From: Sclerodactyla briareus
Lineage: Eukaryota; Echinodermata; Holothuroidea; Dendrochirotida; Sclerodactylidae
Length of the DNA stretch: 64,000 bases
Direction of reading: 5' to 3'
Assembly: GCA_026419785.1 (NCBI GenBank)
Contig: JAODTK010005555.1
Location: forward strand, 124,001 to 188,000
Of this stretch, positions 1 to 11,605 are shown piece after piece; position 1 is the stretch's first letter, and every line of letters begins with the position of its first letter. A program made the translations under genes and the position numbers. The notes beneath the pieces are model-generated. The model worked only from the letters and a program-made list of their open reading frames with translations. It did not search any database and was not told the origin of the DNA.

Positions 1-1
1 C

Positions 2-163
2 GAATCTTTCCTTTGTTTGGTACTCTTTTACACCCGGGCACTTCCACTTGTGTGAGTCATAGGTTTGGAAGAGGTATGCCAAGCGCTTGCTATATACATT
101 CGGATCAGTGCCCACACGATCACAAACGGACCTCATGAGGGCAATCCCCGGTGTTGCAGGATC
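2..163 (-). CDS. Open frame running off the window edge, unrecognised
   Basis: A stop-free minus-strand frame of 54 codons continues past the left end of the window. It includes the stretches SVCDRVGTDPNVYSKRLAYL and FQTYDSHKWKCPG, with two cysteines and mixed polar and aromatic composition that looks more protein-like than repeat. A possible acceptor AG lies just upstream, but its pyrimidine tract is poor. I do not recognise a family. It may be an exon of a gene lying mostly outside the window, or a chance open frame. Confidence 0.25.
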
Positions 164-1060
164 TCATCGGTAGATCTATTCAGTTTATTTCTCCCTGCTA
201 CTATTGCGAGTTGCAAATAGACAAATGTATCAAAATATGTTTGGAAACCACCGTTTTCCCCAAAAAATATTCATATTCCTGGACATTTTTCAGGAGATTT
301 CCAGCATGAATGCTGGGAAACCTTTCGTTATGATACTTTGTACCTTGTTCTGAAATTTGAAACCCATTCAGTCCTTCCATCTCAAATATACTGAAGAAAG
401 AAAATTCCCAAATTTGGCCCAAAATAATGTTTTCCCCCCTAAAATCCACATTCTCGGTAATTTCCAGCTGATTGCATGGGAAAAAGTTGTCATCTGCGCC
501 TTTTTACATTGCTACAAATTTGGATTATTCAGCCATGGAATCAGCGAATATCTTGAAAAAATAGTGAAAAATTAGTAAGAATGAAAAAGTGTTCCAAAAT
601 GTGTTTTTTTTTTGCCCCCTGAATTTCACAATTTCGATGGTTTTCGCGTAACTTCGAAAAAATATTTGTTTTTGACTATTCTCACTATATCACCACTCCA
701 AAGAGAGTATTTGGGTAGAATAATAGATTAAAAAATCTGACGGACACGCAAACTCACTCACACACACGCACACACTAACACACACGCAAACACACAAACA
801 GACACTTTCGCAAGTGGACCTCACTTCAGGATTAGCCGCACCCATGGTACCCCGCCAACAGGAACCCCTCAAGGGATAGTTCTCAATTAACCACCGCTAT
901 GGTTACCATCGGCAAAGCGTTGTTATGGCACCAGCATCAGTAAATATTGTAATTGGCAAACTGACTACAATATCTCCTATTTAATACAGATAATTAATGT
1001 TTTAGATGCAATTGGTAATTGATCAATGACCTATATTTCTACATAATGGCAGGTGCCTGT
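164..1060. other. AT-rich non-coding stretch
   Basis: No supported gene. Open frames here are short and low in complexity. The only structure is a CA-rich microsatellite, listed separately, and A/T runs. Confidence 0.5.
752..807. repeat. Imperfect CA microsatellite
   Basis: A run of CA dinucleotides is interrupted by CG, CT and AA steps. The reverse strand translates to a meaningless alternating Val/Cys/Ser string. Confidence 0.8.
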
Positions 1061-1068
1061 TCAGGAAA

Positions 1069-1080
1069 GTATATATAAAG
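1069..1080 (+). promoter_or_regulatory. Possible TATA box
   Basis: The sequence TATATAAAG lies just before a set of three diverged tandem units. No convincing coding exon follows; the first ATG, at about 1,220, opens only about 23 codons. A chance TATA-like match in AT-rich DNA is at least as likely. Confidence 0.2.
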
Positions 1081-1082
1081 CT

Positions 1083-1745
1083 GGAAAGAGAGTGGCGCCA
1101 TAGCGATTGCATTATTAGCTAGTAGACACCCAGAAATCACGAACGACGAGGCAGCCAAAACGAAAAATCCTCTTATACTCTATGGTCTACCATTGGCAGT
1201 TTGTTAGTTTTAGCAACTATCATGCAGACAGAAGATGTACATGATCATGGTTCCCGTCTATCAGCAGCCGCAGTTACAGTTATTCAGCAGTAGTTTTCAT
1301 TGAATAAGAATGGAGCTAGCTATAGTGATTACATCAATAAATCATCCAGGACTCTCCATCGACGAGGCACCCAAACAGAATATCTTGGACTGCATATGCT
1401 GTTGAATAGCGGATCTCAATTATAGTTTTATCTGTCAACAATCGGGTTGTTTTAGGTATCATCGGGCAGTTAGGAGAATGGAATGCTTGATCGGTTTTCG
1501 TTATTAGCAGCCACAGTTACAGTCACTTTGCAATACTTCTCATCGAATAAAACTTTACCCATTTGAAAGTGGGAAGAGCGGATGACTCTATAGAGATTGA
1601 ATCATTAGCTCGTCATGCAGAACGTAGAACTCTTCCTGATCATAACACATCTTACTTCGAATCGATGCAGTGTACGGTTTCAATTTTGGAAGTTGAATGT
1701 AGATTGAATTTCAGATTTGGAGAATCCCCAGTCAATCCATTTTAG
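1083..1745 (+). repeat. Three diverged tandem units of about 220-265 bp
   Basis: Units begin near 1,083, 1,304 and 1,569. Each opens with a purine-rich stretch, then a variant of ATAGNGATTGCATTATTAGC. The first two then carry an ACGAGGCA..CCAAA block and end with AGCAGCCNCAGTTACAGT followed by a CATTGAATAA or CATCGAATAA motif. Copies differ by substitutions and indels, so the array is old. No long open frame runs through it. Family unknown. Confidence 0.55.
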
Positions 1746-2479
1746 CGATGGCGCTATTTATAAAAACCTTCGACAGGATCTCTACCCGTACGAAATAGGT
1801 GCGGCTGGAGCTGAACTTGTGGTTAGGTAGGTAGTTAGGTAGGGAGTAAAATATTCTCGTCACATGCTATGCTTTCGAGGGATTACGGGGAGCGTGCTGT
1901 CGCGAAGACCCCATTGTGCTGTTGGACCTGGGAATTCTGACCCCAATGTGGATTCCTTGTACCTATCATTGTTGTTCAATAAGTTCAATTGAGTATGCGC
2001 TGTATGCAATAACTTGCTGTCCATATACTTCTGATGATGGTACACCTTCGTTGTCTCTTCTCATGTGTTACTGCTGTTCCATAAGTGTTTTTACTGGCTT
2101 TCCTTGGATTTGATATGTGTTCCTGCTAGTTCTTCGGAACATAAAATGCTTCGTGCCCCCACGGCTCTTCCTCTTCGAACGTTGAGTACATTACATCACG
2201 TTAGCACGGTTGCTTCATAATGAACACTCCGCATAGCATAATGGTCCTACACCACAAAATAATACGAAGGGTGAGGAACCATACATAATTATCAAAGTTC
2301 CGGTGATTTCCGCTTATGGCAGTACTGTAGGCAGGCAGAGCCTTTTCATTCTGCATTGTTCCAAAATGAATGAGCTCACAGAATGTGTAGCGGGCACGTC
2401 TAGTGCTCAGCCGGAGGCGATGACTGTTCCAGAATAGTGTCCAATCGGAAGGATTTTGTTTGGAGGCGGGAGAATAGTA
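1746..2479. other. Non-coding stretch without recognised features
   Basis: Nothing supported. The short TAGGTAGGTAG run near 1,828 is a small simple repeat. Open frames on both strands here lack recognisable domains. Confidence 0.45.
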
Positions 2480-2945
2480 GTGCGGTATCAGTGTCGCTTT
2501 GCATGCAACAGGTCCCGGGTTCGATTTCCAGCCGCCCAGCAACGGGCGTTCTTTCCAGAAGTGGCTTGTACTTGCATTCGGACTGGCGGTCCGGTCCCTG
2601 CTGTTGAGTAGTGGGCTTGGTAATTTCGGGAGGTTGTTTCGGGGCACTTGCAATGGTCTCGTCGGTCGGCTGTGTGCAGTCGCGTCGAACATCTTCCGCT
2701 CCTCCAGGTTCTGAGAAAGTGGTCAGAGATCCTGGAGATCAATGATCGTCCGTCGGATGGGGACGTAAAATTGCGGTCCCGGGAGCAGGGATTGGTGTCA
2801 CTCCTGCCTCGATATCATCTGAGCACTATCGAGAAGAGAAGGCGAGTTGTCGCCGGTGCTCATCCACGATCAAAAATTCGGTTAGGGTTCCACGATGAGT
2901 CAAATTGGCTTCCTGACCGTGCAATCAAATCAAAGTTTGGATCCT
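2480..2945 (+). mobile_element. tRNA-derived SINE, family A, copy 1
   Basis: The head contains a Pol III B-box-like GGGTTCGATTTCC near 2,517. The body reads through GTCTCGTCGGTCGGCTGTG and CTCCTGCCTCGATATCATCT to GCCGGTGCTCATCC and a GGCTTCCTGA tail. The same body occurs at 8.64-8.94 kb (minus), 19.87-20.2 kb (minus) and 22.72-23.03 kb (plus), which shows dispersal. This is the longest copy and the most tRNA-like at its head. Class inferred from the B-box and size; the parent tRNA is not clear. Confidence 0.7.
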
Positions 2946-2979
2946 GATGGTGCGTTCCAACATTTTAAGAGAGACAAAA

Positions 2980-4340
2980 ATCAGCTAATGCTGTGAGTGA
3001 TTTCCCATGATGTGCTGGACGATTGAGTCCAGGAATTGAGGGCGATGAAAAGCGTCCGCCCTTCTCTTCCGAAATTGAAAAATAATTGTAACCAAACTTC
3101 GGAGAGGTAAAATACCAGACGAAAAGCTGAAAGCTGAACTTGAGCCTCGGAAGAACCCATACCCAGAAAATATTGAGATCCTATTCGCTCGAGTAAGTCA
3201 GCCCAAGATAAGATCAACCACGAGAAGCAGAAATTTGAAGCTCAGCGAGCTTTGCAGTTGATATTCGAGACCATGATTGCCTTGGGAAATGGTTCAGATT
3301 CTCAATTTCTCAACAAGAGCATTGTGCACGAATTATGTGAAGCCATGGCCCCGATTTCTCAAAGCACCAATGAGCTGAATTGGCACACATGGAATTGATT
3401 AAGCCCGACTTATGCAGAGAAGATAGCAGATGTGTTCCGATACAGAGCGCCGATTACGTCAGAATTATTTGGCGAGGACTTCAGCAAATCAAAGATAAAG
3501 TGAAAGCAGTAAAAATGGACTCAAGTCTATAATTGAGTTCCCAACATCAGTCCATGCACAACTAGGCTATAGAATTTTGTCAGAAAAAGTTTAGATGCTA
3601 CTGCCCCTAGAGAAATTGGCCGGAAAGGGAGTAAATACCAAATCGAGCAAATCTTTACGCGTGCGGCGGTTTCTGTCACAGTCGAAATTTTCTAAGAATC
3701 AGATTTGGTGAAGTTCGATATGATCCCGAAAAAGGAACGAAAGTTTTGGGTTGGGCTTTCTTCCTGAATCCACTAAACTAAGAGAGTAGTGCTCTCTAAT
3801 GAAAGAAGTTTAAGACGAAGGACAAAGTGGAAGAGCAATAATGGCCATCCTGGTTGCTAATTTCCATGAGTGGAATGTGACCCATTATACTACCGATCTT
3901 TAGGAGAGACAAAAATAATGGTGGTGATTTCGATAGTACCACAGTTCATCGGTGGCAGTGAAGCCGAATGTCTGGGTGTTATCAACATAAATGGCCTGTT
4001 ACAACGATTGTGGCAAAACGAGCTCTTTAAACGAACATCGTCATTGCAATGGGGATGCCATATACAGTCTGACGATTCTACAGCTTTGGCTTTCCTAAAT
4101 ATGGGTTTGGGTACGAAATGTTCTTATCGGGTTGCCTTACTCATTAATTTGGTATTGTGGTATCGAGGAACAAACCCCTACTGCACTTTCTGCAGTTCAT
4201 ATCCCAGGAAAAAATAGAGTTGAGGCGACTTTCCTTGCTGAACAGTTAACATGTTCAACATTAGCGCACACTAACAAAGTGAACAACAAACAAGAAATAA
4301 TTTTGGCAATACAACACGGAAATTTAGCCAATCATATGTA
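2980..4340 (+). mobile_element. DIRS-type tyrosine-recombinase retroelement fossil
   Basis: Two parts of a DIRS element are recognisable in the expected order. At 3,030-3,650 the translated pieces resemble the DIRS gag-like ORF1, with the family pattern of PITSELFGEDFSKS before a basic stretch. At 3,920-4,290 there is the RNase H end of the pol ORF, with SDDSTALAFLN and a later AVHIPGKN. The intervening reverse transcriptase is mostly missing, and no recombinase or terminal repeats were seen. The element is broken in many places and internally deleted, so it is an old, inactive copy. Confidence 0.7.
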
Positions 4341-5379
4341 AGGCGTCTAGGAAATAATAATAATTAGAAACAGTTGTTCCATGCGGGGATTTGATCCAGC
4401 GACCGCGTTTGCTGTTGGGGCGGCCTTCAGTTTAACTGGGCTCTATCTCTGTCTTAGCCTTTTTTCCTCCTTCGCGCCTCGTTGGGGAAGACCTTGAAAA
4501 GGGATTACTTTTTATTAGTCCCATGTGACCACCCAAATTGACCCACGTACGAGTCGGTCCTGGAACTATTAACAGACCACCTCCTGTAATATGGGTAGGA
4601 GAAAATACTTTGACAATACCGGATTCGTACCCCCCTCCCACTCAAATCCTTAGAAACGAAAAATCAGACTTTAGTATGTCACATGTCATCGATGCGTCGC
4701 CGCGTTTTGTACGAGGGGGCTAACTAAAAGACGTCATCTGTCTGCGTGGAGACCCTCAACCCAGGGTCGGTATCGGTCTACGTAACCCAATTTGTATTCC
4801 AGGAATTGTAGACTTTTGACAGAATTCTCTCTCTAAGAGCTTACTTATGAGTATTAGTGTAATAATATACTGATATTAGCACGAAGTAGGCCTATGCTTC
4901 CAACGTCTTCGTCGATACCTGTGGGAATAGAGAGGAACCTCTAGTGGGGACACTAAAAAAAACTCAAGTCTATTTGTAATATCTCGGCTGTTTTTTATAC
5001 CTTACAGGTCTTGAGCCAAATAATAACTTATCTTTGAAGACTTTGATATTAAAAGTTGCTACTCTTCTAGCTTTGATGTAAGCCCAGCAATACCGGACCA
5101 GACTACCATTTATGTTGACGAGAAGATAAATAAAATCACATTTGTCGAGGATGAGTTCATGTGTGTGTATTCCGCACTGGATGCGTACTTAAAAGTAACG
5201 ATGGACCGAGGTCGAATGTTACTTCTTTATTCATTTACCGAAGGCAGAGGGAATCTATGCCGCTATTGTGTATGTTTGGTGTGTGTGTATGGGTGCATCA
5301 TTCATTACTCATATTGACCTGTTGGATACCGTATTAAGAGGAGACCCATTTATTTTGGAGTCGGGTCTGCAGTTACCTG
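4341..5379. other. Non-coding stretch without recognised features
   Basis: No gene or repeat family is supported. Short open frames are present on both strands but none shows a domain. Confidence 0.45.
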
Positions 5380-5545
5380 AGGTCAACAAAGGTCAACGTC
5401 TGAAGAACCTTGTGATCATGATAACTGTGCAACTAAACGATTCAAACAAGCTCATACTTGGCACGAAGAGTCGTCATGTGGTGTAGGGGATCCCTACTGC
5501 TTTAGGGTGGGGTACAAGGTCACCGAAGGTTAACAAAAATCTGAG
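5380..5545 (+). repeat. Degenerate fragment of the GGTCA-rich dimeric repeat
   Basis: The fragment shares AACCTTGT, a GATAACTG block, AGCTCATACTTGG and a final GGTCACCGAAGGT with the tandem array at 52.35-53.40 kb. It is a diverged single unit. Confidence 0.55.
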
Positions 5546-6349
5546 GAGCGGGTGAGCACAATAATTGAGCGACGAAATGAAATAAAGTTGACAGTTGAAA
5601 ATTGCAAATATATGTGAAAGGCGCAAAAAGGAGATTGGAGAACTTTCAACGTGACAAAAGACACGGGCCAAAACGTTTGTTTTGGGTAGTGGGCAGGAGA
5701 AACGAGGAGTTATACGGAATCCAAAACAGGGTTGTGTGCGTAAACAGTTAATGCGAACCCAGAAGCTAGGAGGAAACGTTTCGGGTCAACAAAAACTTTG
5801 ACAATACGAAATTATAGAATAGACAGACGCCAGACGGACACACGGCGAGCACGGCATAGAAAGGAACTAGTCAACTGGAATCACAAAAGAAAAGGGGCTT
5901 AGAATCAAAACTGCGTGGCCAGAAGATTATCCCGAAAAAAGCCGATTGAAACTGCCAGGAAATGTTTCAAGAGGACTGAAAGCGTCAATTTACAATTTAG
6001 TCCAGTGGGTGCATTGCTCCGAGTTGAATATGAGTTTCTTGTTCTGCCGCTATGTGTGTCGTGTTATTACCGTCACAGAGAAAAGCTCCGGTCACCCGAA
6101 TGTCAGCGATGACGCAGCGAGAAGGGGGTTGGAAATGGTCTAGGGTGGACTGGGAGACCTCTGTCATTTTCCCGAATGGAACGGAGGTGTGTCAGTTGAA
6201 AACGATCAGCGTTAAGCAACTACAGGTTTAACCAACATACAACTTGTTGGCAGCGATGACAAGTGCTAACATATACAACAAGTGCCTTCTGGGCCCATGA
6301 ATGATGTTTAGAAAGTTATCTCAAGTAACATGGGGGCAAGTTTTGCACT
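5546..6349. other. Non-coding stretch without recognised features
   Basis: Two overlapping plus-strand open frames of 65 codons near 5.9-6.1 kb lack any recognisable motif. No repeats were matched elsewhere in the window. Confidence 0.4.
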
Positions 6350-7369
6350 GGGTTACCTTCTACGTTGACACGGAACATTGCCAGGGAAGTTGTGGGTGGG
6401 AGTACTAGAAGGATGGACTGCCCTAACTAGGTGCTGTGAACACGTGATGGTGGTACGGTCACGTGACAGCAATCGGCAATTCCTAGATACCATGTTGCGA
6501 ATAGTGATAGCTTGTGGATGGTAAGTGATGACCAGAGGTACACGGGCAAGATTTGTGTTATTTGGAGTATTGTAAAGCAGTGGCTCTGTCAACGGAATCG
6601 ACTAGTTTAAAAGCCCCGTCAATAACCATTATTAGGATTACCCCGATGTCTGAAGTGCTGGTCTGTTACGCGGCAGCCTCAGGTAATCCGAATGATACTA
6701 CAGCACTCGTTGCGACCGAAGAAACTGGCCTTACGGAATCGCATTCTTGCAAGAAGGGGGGTGACTGAGTCATAGCGAAATAGGTATGGAGCATCTGTTT
6801 CTTCAGAAGTGATCGAGAGGACACCCCGTCGCCCTGGAAAGATAGATTCAAATCCAAGAAGGTAAACTCGATTGCTGATACATGCGGGTATAAACGGATG
6901 GCATCATTAACGTTTCGAAATGATCGAGGAATGCATCCAAACTCACGCAGGGTCCGACGAAGATACCTAGGATATCATCGATGTATTGCTTAAATAAAGA
7001 AAAATAAAAAAAAGGTACGGGTCCAGTGTAGGAAGCAAACAAATCCTGTTCAATGTAGCCCATAGTTAAGGCAGGCCACAGCCGGTCCGATACGAGACCC
7101 AATAGCAATGCCTCTAAGTTGACGGTAATAGTGATCCATCGATGGAAATCAATTATTAACAAGGGACTGAGGTCACAAAGCGGAGGAATACATCCACGGT
7201 ATGGTCTGATCATGAGACTGAGATAGAATTCGAGGGCCATCATACATAGGTAATGTGGAAGGGACGTATATATAAGAAGGAACGTCCAAAGTGAAAAGAT
7301 ATTTTCACTCCTACCGTCTAGAGTATAGTTTTCAAGTAGCGCAATGAATGAGGCGAGTCCTGTACACAT
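6350..7369 (-). mobile_element. Penelope-like element, reverse transcriptase fragment
   Basis: The minus-strand open frame at 7,369-6,848 carries MGYIEQDLF and SYTGPVPFF followed by KQYIDDILG, the YIDD catalytic box of a reverse transcriptase. Its spacing and the preceding GYIEQ context are those of Penelope-like RTs rather than LINE RTs. Downstream on the same strand, an adjacent frame (6,857-6,666) has LLKKQMLHTYFAM and a QSPPF stretch that fits the post-catalytic LY-KPT..HP region of that family. The 5' RT motifs and any GIY-YIG endonuclease are not visible. At least one frame change separates the two parts, so the copy is a truncated remnant. Confidence 0.65.
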
Positions 7370-7384
7370 GTAGGTATAACGAAC

Positions 7385-7475
7385 TCTATATATATATATA
7401 TAGATATATATATAATAGATATAGATATATATATATAAATAAACATATATATATATATATATATAATAATATTAT
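7385..7475. repeat. (TA)n microsatellite with GATA interruptions
   Basis: Alternating TA runs are broken by TAGATA and TAATA steps. The spurious Ile/Tyr-rich plus-strand frame over it is not a gene. Confidence 0.9.
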
Positions 7476-8639
7476 GTTCGGGAATACCTTAACATTTGAT
7501 TCCGACAAGCACCAATTTCATGATTGCTCAATTATCATGTGAGAAAAAAAACACACGACTGTTCTAACAAAAGGGGCCAAAATGGACAGCTGGAATTCAT
7601 TGACCTGAATTTCTTGAAGAACGCCATGTGTCCATATTGGTCAATGATAATACTGACCAACTCTCATGTTCATCCACCCTATTCTGTAGAAATGGAAGCC
7701 GCTTCACCGCTCGAACATAATGGCTGAATGACCCTCTTATGAACTTTGAACCCCACATTCCTGACACCCCTCTTGAACACAGTAGTCAATACTGATACTG
7801 ACCAACATCATGATCATTCAATTCAATATGTGGAAAAAAGCGTTTTATTCTTTGACCTCGTAAAATAACCATTATGGTCAAAATGACCCGAAGATGGCCT
7901 GTGGCATAACTCCTGAACCCACGTATGTAGCATCGGTTCTCGATTATACTGGCCAAATACATGGCATCCGTTTTGAAACTGTAGGAGGAGGAGCATTTTT
8001 CGTATTTTCACGAAATGGGCCCATGGAAGCCCAGACGATCTTTGACCTCAACTGCACCGCACAACAGCACAACATGTGAGGTCATCATGTGTGACCAGGT
8101 GTCTCATCATGATCCATCAACGGATTAAAGGATTAAGCAATTTGAATCAATGGGACTGTTCACAGTTGTAATCGCGTCATTTCTGGCATGGGACTTCGAA
8201 AGCTCTTTCTGCACACTGCACGCGCATGTCGATTGCCATTGTTTCCTCATGACCTTGACACATAGCATTATCCTTCATAAAACTGTTATTATGAACAGGT
8301 TATTCGATAGATCGATAGATGATGATAGATCGATAGCTAGATAGAATATAGATAGATAGTAGTAGTAGATAGATAACGTTATTCCATGAAAAGCCCATTG
8401 CGTGCTCACTGTAACAACATGTTGAGTCGTTCACAGCTCCCCTGATGCAGTATATATTGCTCTCACACACACTATAAGCATTATCCTACAAGCGATTTGC
8501 GCAATTGAATAGTACTCGCTATCCAACACGTTGGAGTTACTAAGCGGAAGATCTCCAGCTGACGATGGGTTCACACAATATCCGGGTATTCCCCCTAGTC
8601 ACCCGTACTGGATCTTGAATTTTATTTTTATGGGTTCAA
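7476..8639. other. Non-coding stretch, recurrent short phrases
   Basis: Phrases such as GACCAAC..TCATG and TTGACCTC recur, in the style of an old interspersed repeat, but no family or gene can be named. A GATA microsatellite lies inside it. Confidence 0.4.
8303..8376. repeat. GATA/TAGA microsatellite
   Basis: Interrupted GATAGATAGATC tetranucleotides, then TAGTAGTAG and TAGATAGATA. Confidence 0.85.
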
Positions 8640-8935
8640 GGAGAGATGCTTATCAGGAAACCTTGTCTGTATTGTTCGCAGATTAGCACCAGTGATAGCC
8701 CGTCATCATCTCTCCTCGTTTCTCGACTAGTCTCAAATGAGATCGCGGCAGGGGTGTGGCCATTCCCATTCTGCTTCCTGCCCGGACCCCCGGATTATAC
8801 GTCTCTATCGAGAGGTCGATCAATGAATGACCTCCGATCACTTCTCGCAACCTGGAGTAGCGGAAGATTCATGTATATCGTGACTGCTCACAGCCGATCG
8901 ACGAGACCTATTGCAAAATCTCGGGACGAATAGCA
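8640..8935 (-). mobile_element. SINE family A, copy 2 (reverse orientation)
   Basis: The reverse complement reads GGTCTCGTCGATCGGCTGTG, then CTTCCGCTACTCCAGGTT, ACCCCTGCCGCGATCTCATT and CTGGTGCTAATC, matching the body of the 2.5 kb copy block by block. The tRNA-like head is absent or too diverged. The plus-strand open frame of 95 codons here is an accident of the repeat. Confidence 0.7.
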
Positions 8936-9117
8936 ACACCTCGCCCAATTGAAACTGCGAGTAAAGCTATCAAAGGAACAACGTCCGTTGAAACACTCTG
9001 GAACTTGAACCAGGAATGTTCGCTTGCAAAGATTCACCTCCCAGGCGTCTAGGCGCTCCAGGATTGTTGTATCTTTGGCGCGCCATAGGACAGCCACTCC
9101 AGCAGGGACGTTTTAGG

Positions 9118-9290
9118 GAAGCGGATTAGCTCAGTTGGTATAGCCCTGGACTTCGAATCCCATTGGAGGGGTGTAGTACGGTCCTGAGCGAACGTGCATC
9201 CAGGCGGTGTAGTAGGTCGTGAGCGAAAATGCTTCCATGGTGGTGCAGACAAGGTCTTCATCTGATTACCAACGACCATGCAGGGGATTA
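9118..9290 (+). mobile_element. tRNA-Cys-like SINE head, family B, short copy
   Basis: GCGGATTAGCTCAGTTGG is an A-box-like tRNA start. It is followed, after a deletion relative to the 23.8 kb copy, by TTCGAATCCCATTGGAGG (B-box). Downstream a unit of about 36 bp beginning GTGTAGTA is tandemly doubled. It shares its head with the reverse-oriented copies at 23.46-23.86 and 50.89-51.25 kb. Confidence 0.55.
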
Positions 9291-10339
9291 AATCACTAGT
9301 CGTGTGAGGAGGCGATGTCCTTGATAGAAGACTGTAAACCCGAATCTAAATTGTCGATCTTTTGGTTATGTAACATGCTTTGTGGTGGCTACCTCATGTA
9401 TCTCGACCTTTGTTTTGTTTCCATTTCCGTATCACAGCGGAGAGCTCCTGGCTTCTGGAGGACGGCCACGGTTAAGGAACTAACGTCGTGATACCCTTGT
9501 GCGAGTGGTGAGACTCGCACATGACACCAGTCCCGTTAGTAAAGAACCTCCCCATGGTTTAGCACCTATTTTGTATAATTTACCTATCTATACCTTTTTA
9601 CTTGGCGCAGTTTGTAATTATATCTCAGAGTGCACGGGGACGAGACCAAGAGTAATTCACGTTATATCTTTGTTCCCTCAGCATGACCCGCCCCGGTGGG
9701 ATTCAGTGTATTCCTGCTCCTCCCCAATCTGTCTCATTAGACGCAGCCACCAACTGTTTTCTCTCCGATTGTCGACCCTCCTCCTCCCTTTGCTAGGCGG
9801 CAGCCCCACCCCACCCCACCCCACTGTTAGCATTAGTTCCTGGTATCAAGTGGCCTTCACAGCTGCCTGAAAAACCGCGCCTGCGTGATTCAGGTCGGTC
9901 ATCCTTTCCCGAAGACGCTACAATGTATAGGTCTGCTGGCCTGATCCTTTCTCACGATAAGTCTCACAGAATAAAATAGATGAAGAGAAAATGATACCAT
10001 TATGCACTGATTAATATTCAATTGATTCGCCACTTACCATAGATAGTTTACAGTATTAGTGTATATCCATTCACATATTGTCACAACATCTAAATGAGGA
10101 AAAGATTGACTGAGCCTTCCTCGCGAAGTGAGGCGAAAAAATACGTGAAAAGTTCATGAATTGAGATCTATTTATTAGGAGGAATGACAAACCAGAATAA
10201 AAATGTTTTGAAAGGTAAGCACGGAACGCTGTCTCTTCATATTGTTATCAAGTAGGTATTTGGGGCTTTCCTAAGTTGAGAGTTCTTATATCCCTGATGT
10301 TTCATGTCCCAAAATGAGGGTACTAGGTTAATGGATGTT
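9291..10339. other. Non-coding stretch
   Basis: No supported gene. One perfect 9-bp inverted repeat with a short loop (TGTGCGAGT ... ACTCGCACA, near 9,500) could form a hairpin. A CCCCA run sits near 9,805. Confidence 0.4.
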
Positions 10340-10650
10340 CAAATTATTATTATTACCATAGTATACGTTCCGTTAATATGGGATGATTGAGACGGCCCTG
10401 TGGGCGTGCTTGGGTATGGGTCATGTTTCTCTAACGAAAGTTTGTAGTCAGAGGCCCCCGTCTCACACTCGGGCACAGTGACTGTAAACGTCTGCCGCAC
10501 CATTCCGATTCCTTGTTCACGATTTGCTAGTTCTGGGGCACTTTTCTCACATCGTTTCCTCGCGTTTCCAGAGACCACTGGACCCCCATTCTTTCCGATA
10601 CCAGTCCAAACAGTGGCCGGAGTATATTCTCTTTCCAACTACAGTTGTCT
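10340..10650 (-). CDS. Possible exon, duplicated segment copy 1, unrecognised
   Basis: A minus-strand frame of 99 codons includes EYTPATVWTGIGKNGG, SGNARKRCEKSAPEL and TFTVTVPEC. It is preceded by ACAACTGTAG, an acceptor-like end, and the same acceptor-like end precedes the related segment at 11.3-11.6 kb. Retention of that junction in both copies suggests a duplicated exon. Cysteines and Trp fit an extracellular module, but I cannot name the family. The second copy is shifted out of frame. The position downstream of the peptidase stop codon means this belongs to another gene or to none. Confidence 0.35.
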
Positions 10651-11289
10651 TTCGTTGGTTTTTCTTGTTATTGTACTCGTTTGATGATGTCGAATTCAAA
10701 GAAGGTTATTCGGGGTCACGGAGGTCAGAAGTCTTAATCCATGAAACACGTAAACCCAAAACTCTTTGTCTTCAAGCCGAATGTGGTGTGTATTGTAAGG
10801 AGGGGGAGGGGGGTGCAAAAAACTGTATCGTTCCTGGTTATGTAGGGGTGATGTTTAGAAAGAATGAAAATATATTTTGTGAATAATCTTATTTCGGTAA
10901 ATTCAGCTTTGTAAACGCAGCTCCTACCCGCCCCTGAACAGGACGACTATCTATTTGGAGGTTTCCCCGATGCATAAGTACAATTACCCCTATTGGTTGA
11001 GAGTCGTGTCAGAGTCAGTTGAGTCCCTACGTTAATCTGGAACCATGTTAACCTGATAATACAAGAATGCTTAGTCCGATCGGGCTGATATTGGTGGTTA
11101 GCTTTCCACTGGGAATGAAAGAGCCTCAGTTTTTCATATGGATTGGGGTCAATTTGTTAAACAAGGTGATTTCGGGGAAAATAAATATTTGGGGCCAATT
11201 TTCACTGTAAGCGCGATAACACCAGATCCACATAGATGAGCCATACTTGGATGTATGTTTCTCGTGATGATTACATGAGTTGTATCGCT

Positions 11290-11605
11290 TGGAGTGATGC
11301 CAGTGTCATATGATGTTGCTAGTGGTCACAGAGACGTGTAAAACGTCTGGCATCACTCATTCAGAGTCCTTGTCACGATTTTCTAGTTTCTGGCACTTTC
11401 CTTACATCGTTTTTCTGCGTTAGGAGGACCACTGAACCCATTTCTTCGTTACCAATTCACCAACCGTGTCCTGGTGGTGTATTTCTTCCACTACAGTTGT
11501 CGTTCGTTGATTTCTTGTTACTCTTCAATACTTCCAAACTCAAAGCACTACTTGGGTCAGTTTTCGGGGTCAGCGGAGTTCATAAGTCTAAATCCTTATA
11601 ACCTC
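11290..11605 (-). pseudogene. Duplicated segment copy 2, unrecognised
   Basis: This segment aligns with the 10.34-10.65 kb segment over about 290 bp, sharing TCACGATTT..TAGTT, a TCGTTT..CGCGTT/CTGCGTT block, CTACAGTTGTC and CGGGGTCA. Reading from the shared ACAACTGTAG junction, the frame closes early. It may be a decayed exon duplicate or a copy carrying sequencing indels. The core between the two copies (10.70-11.29 kb) shows nothing recognisable. Confidence 0.3.
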
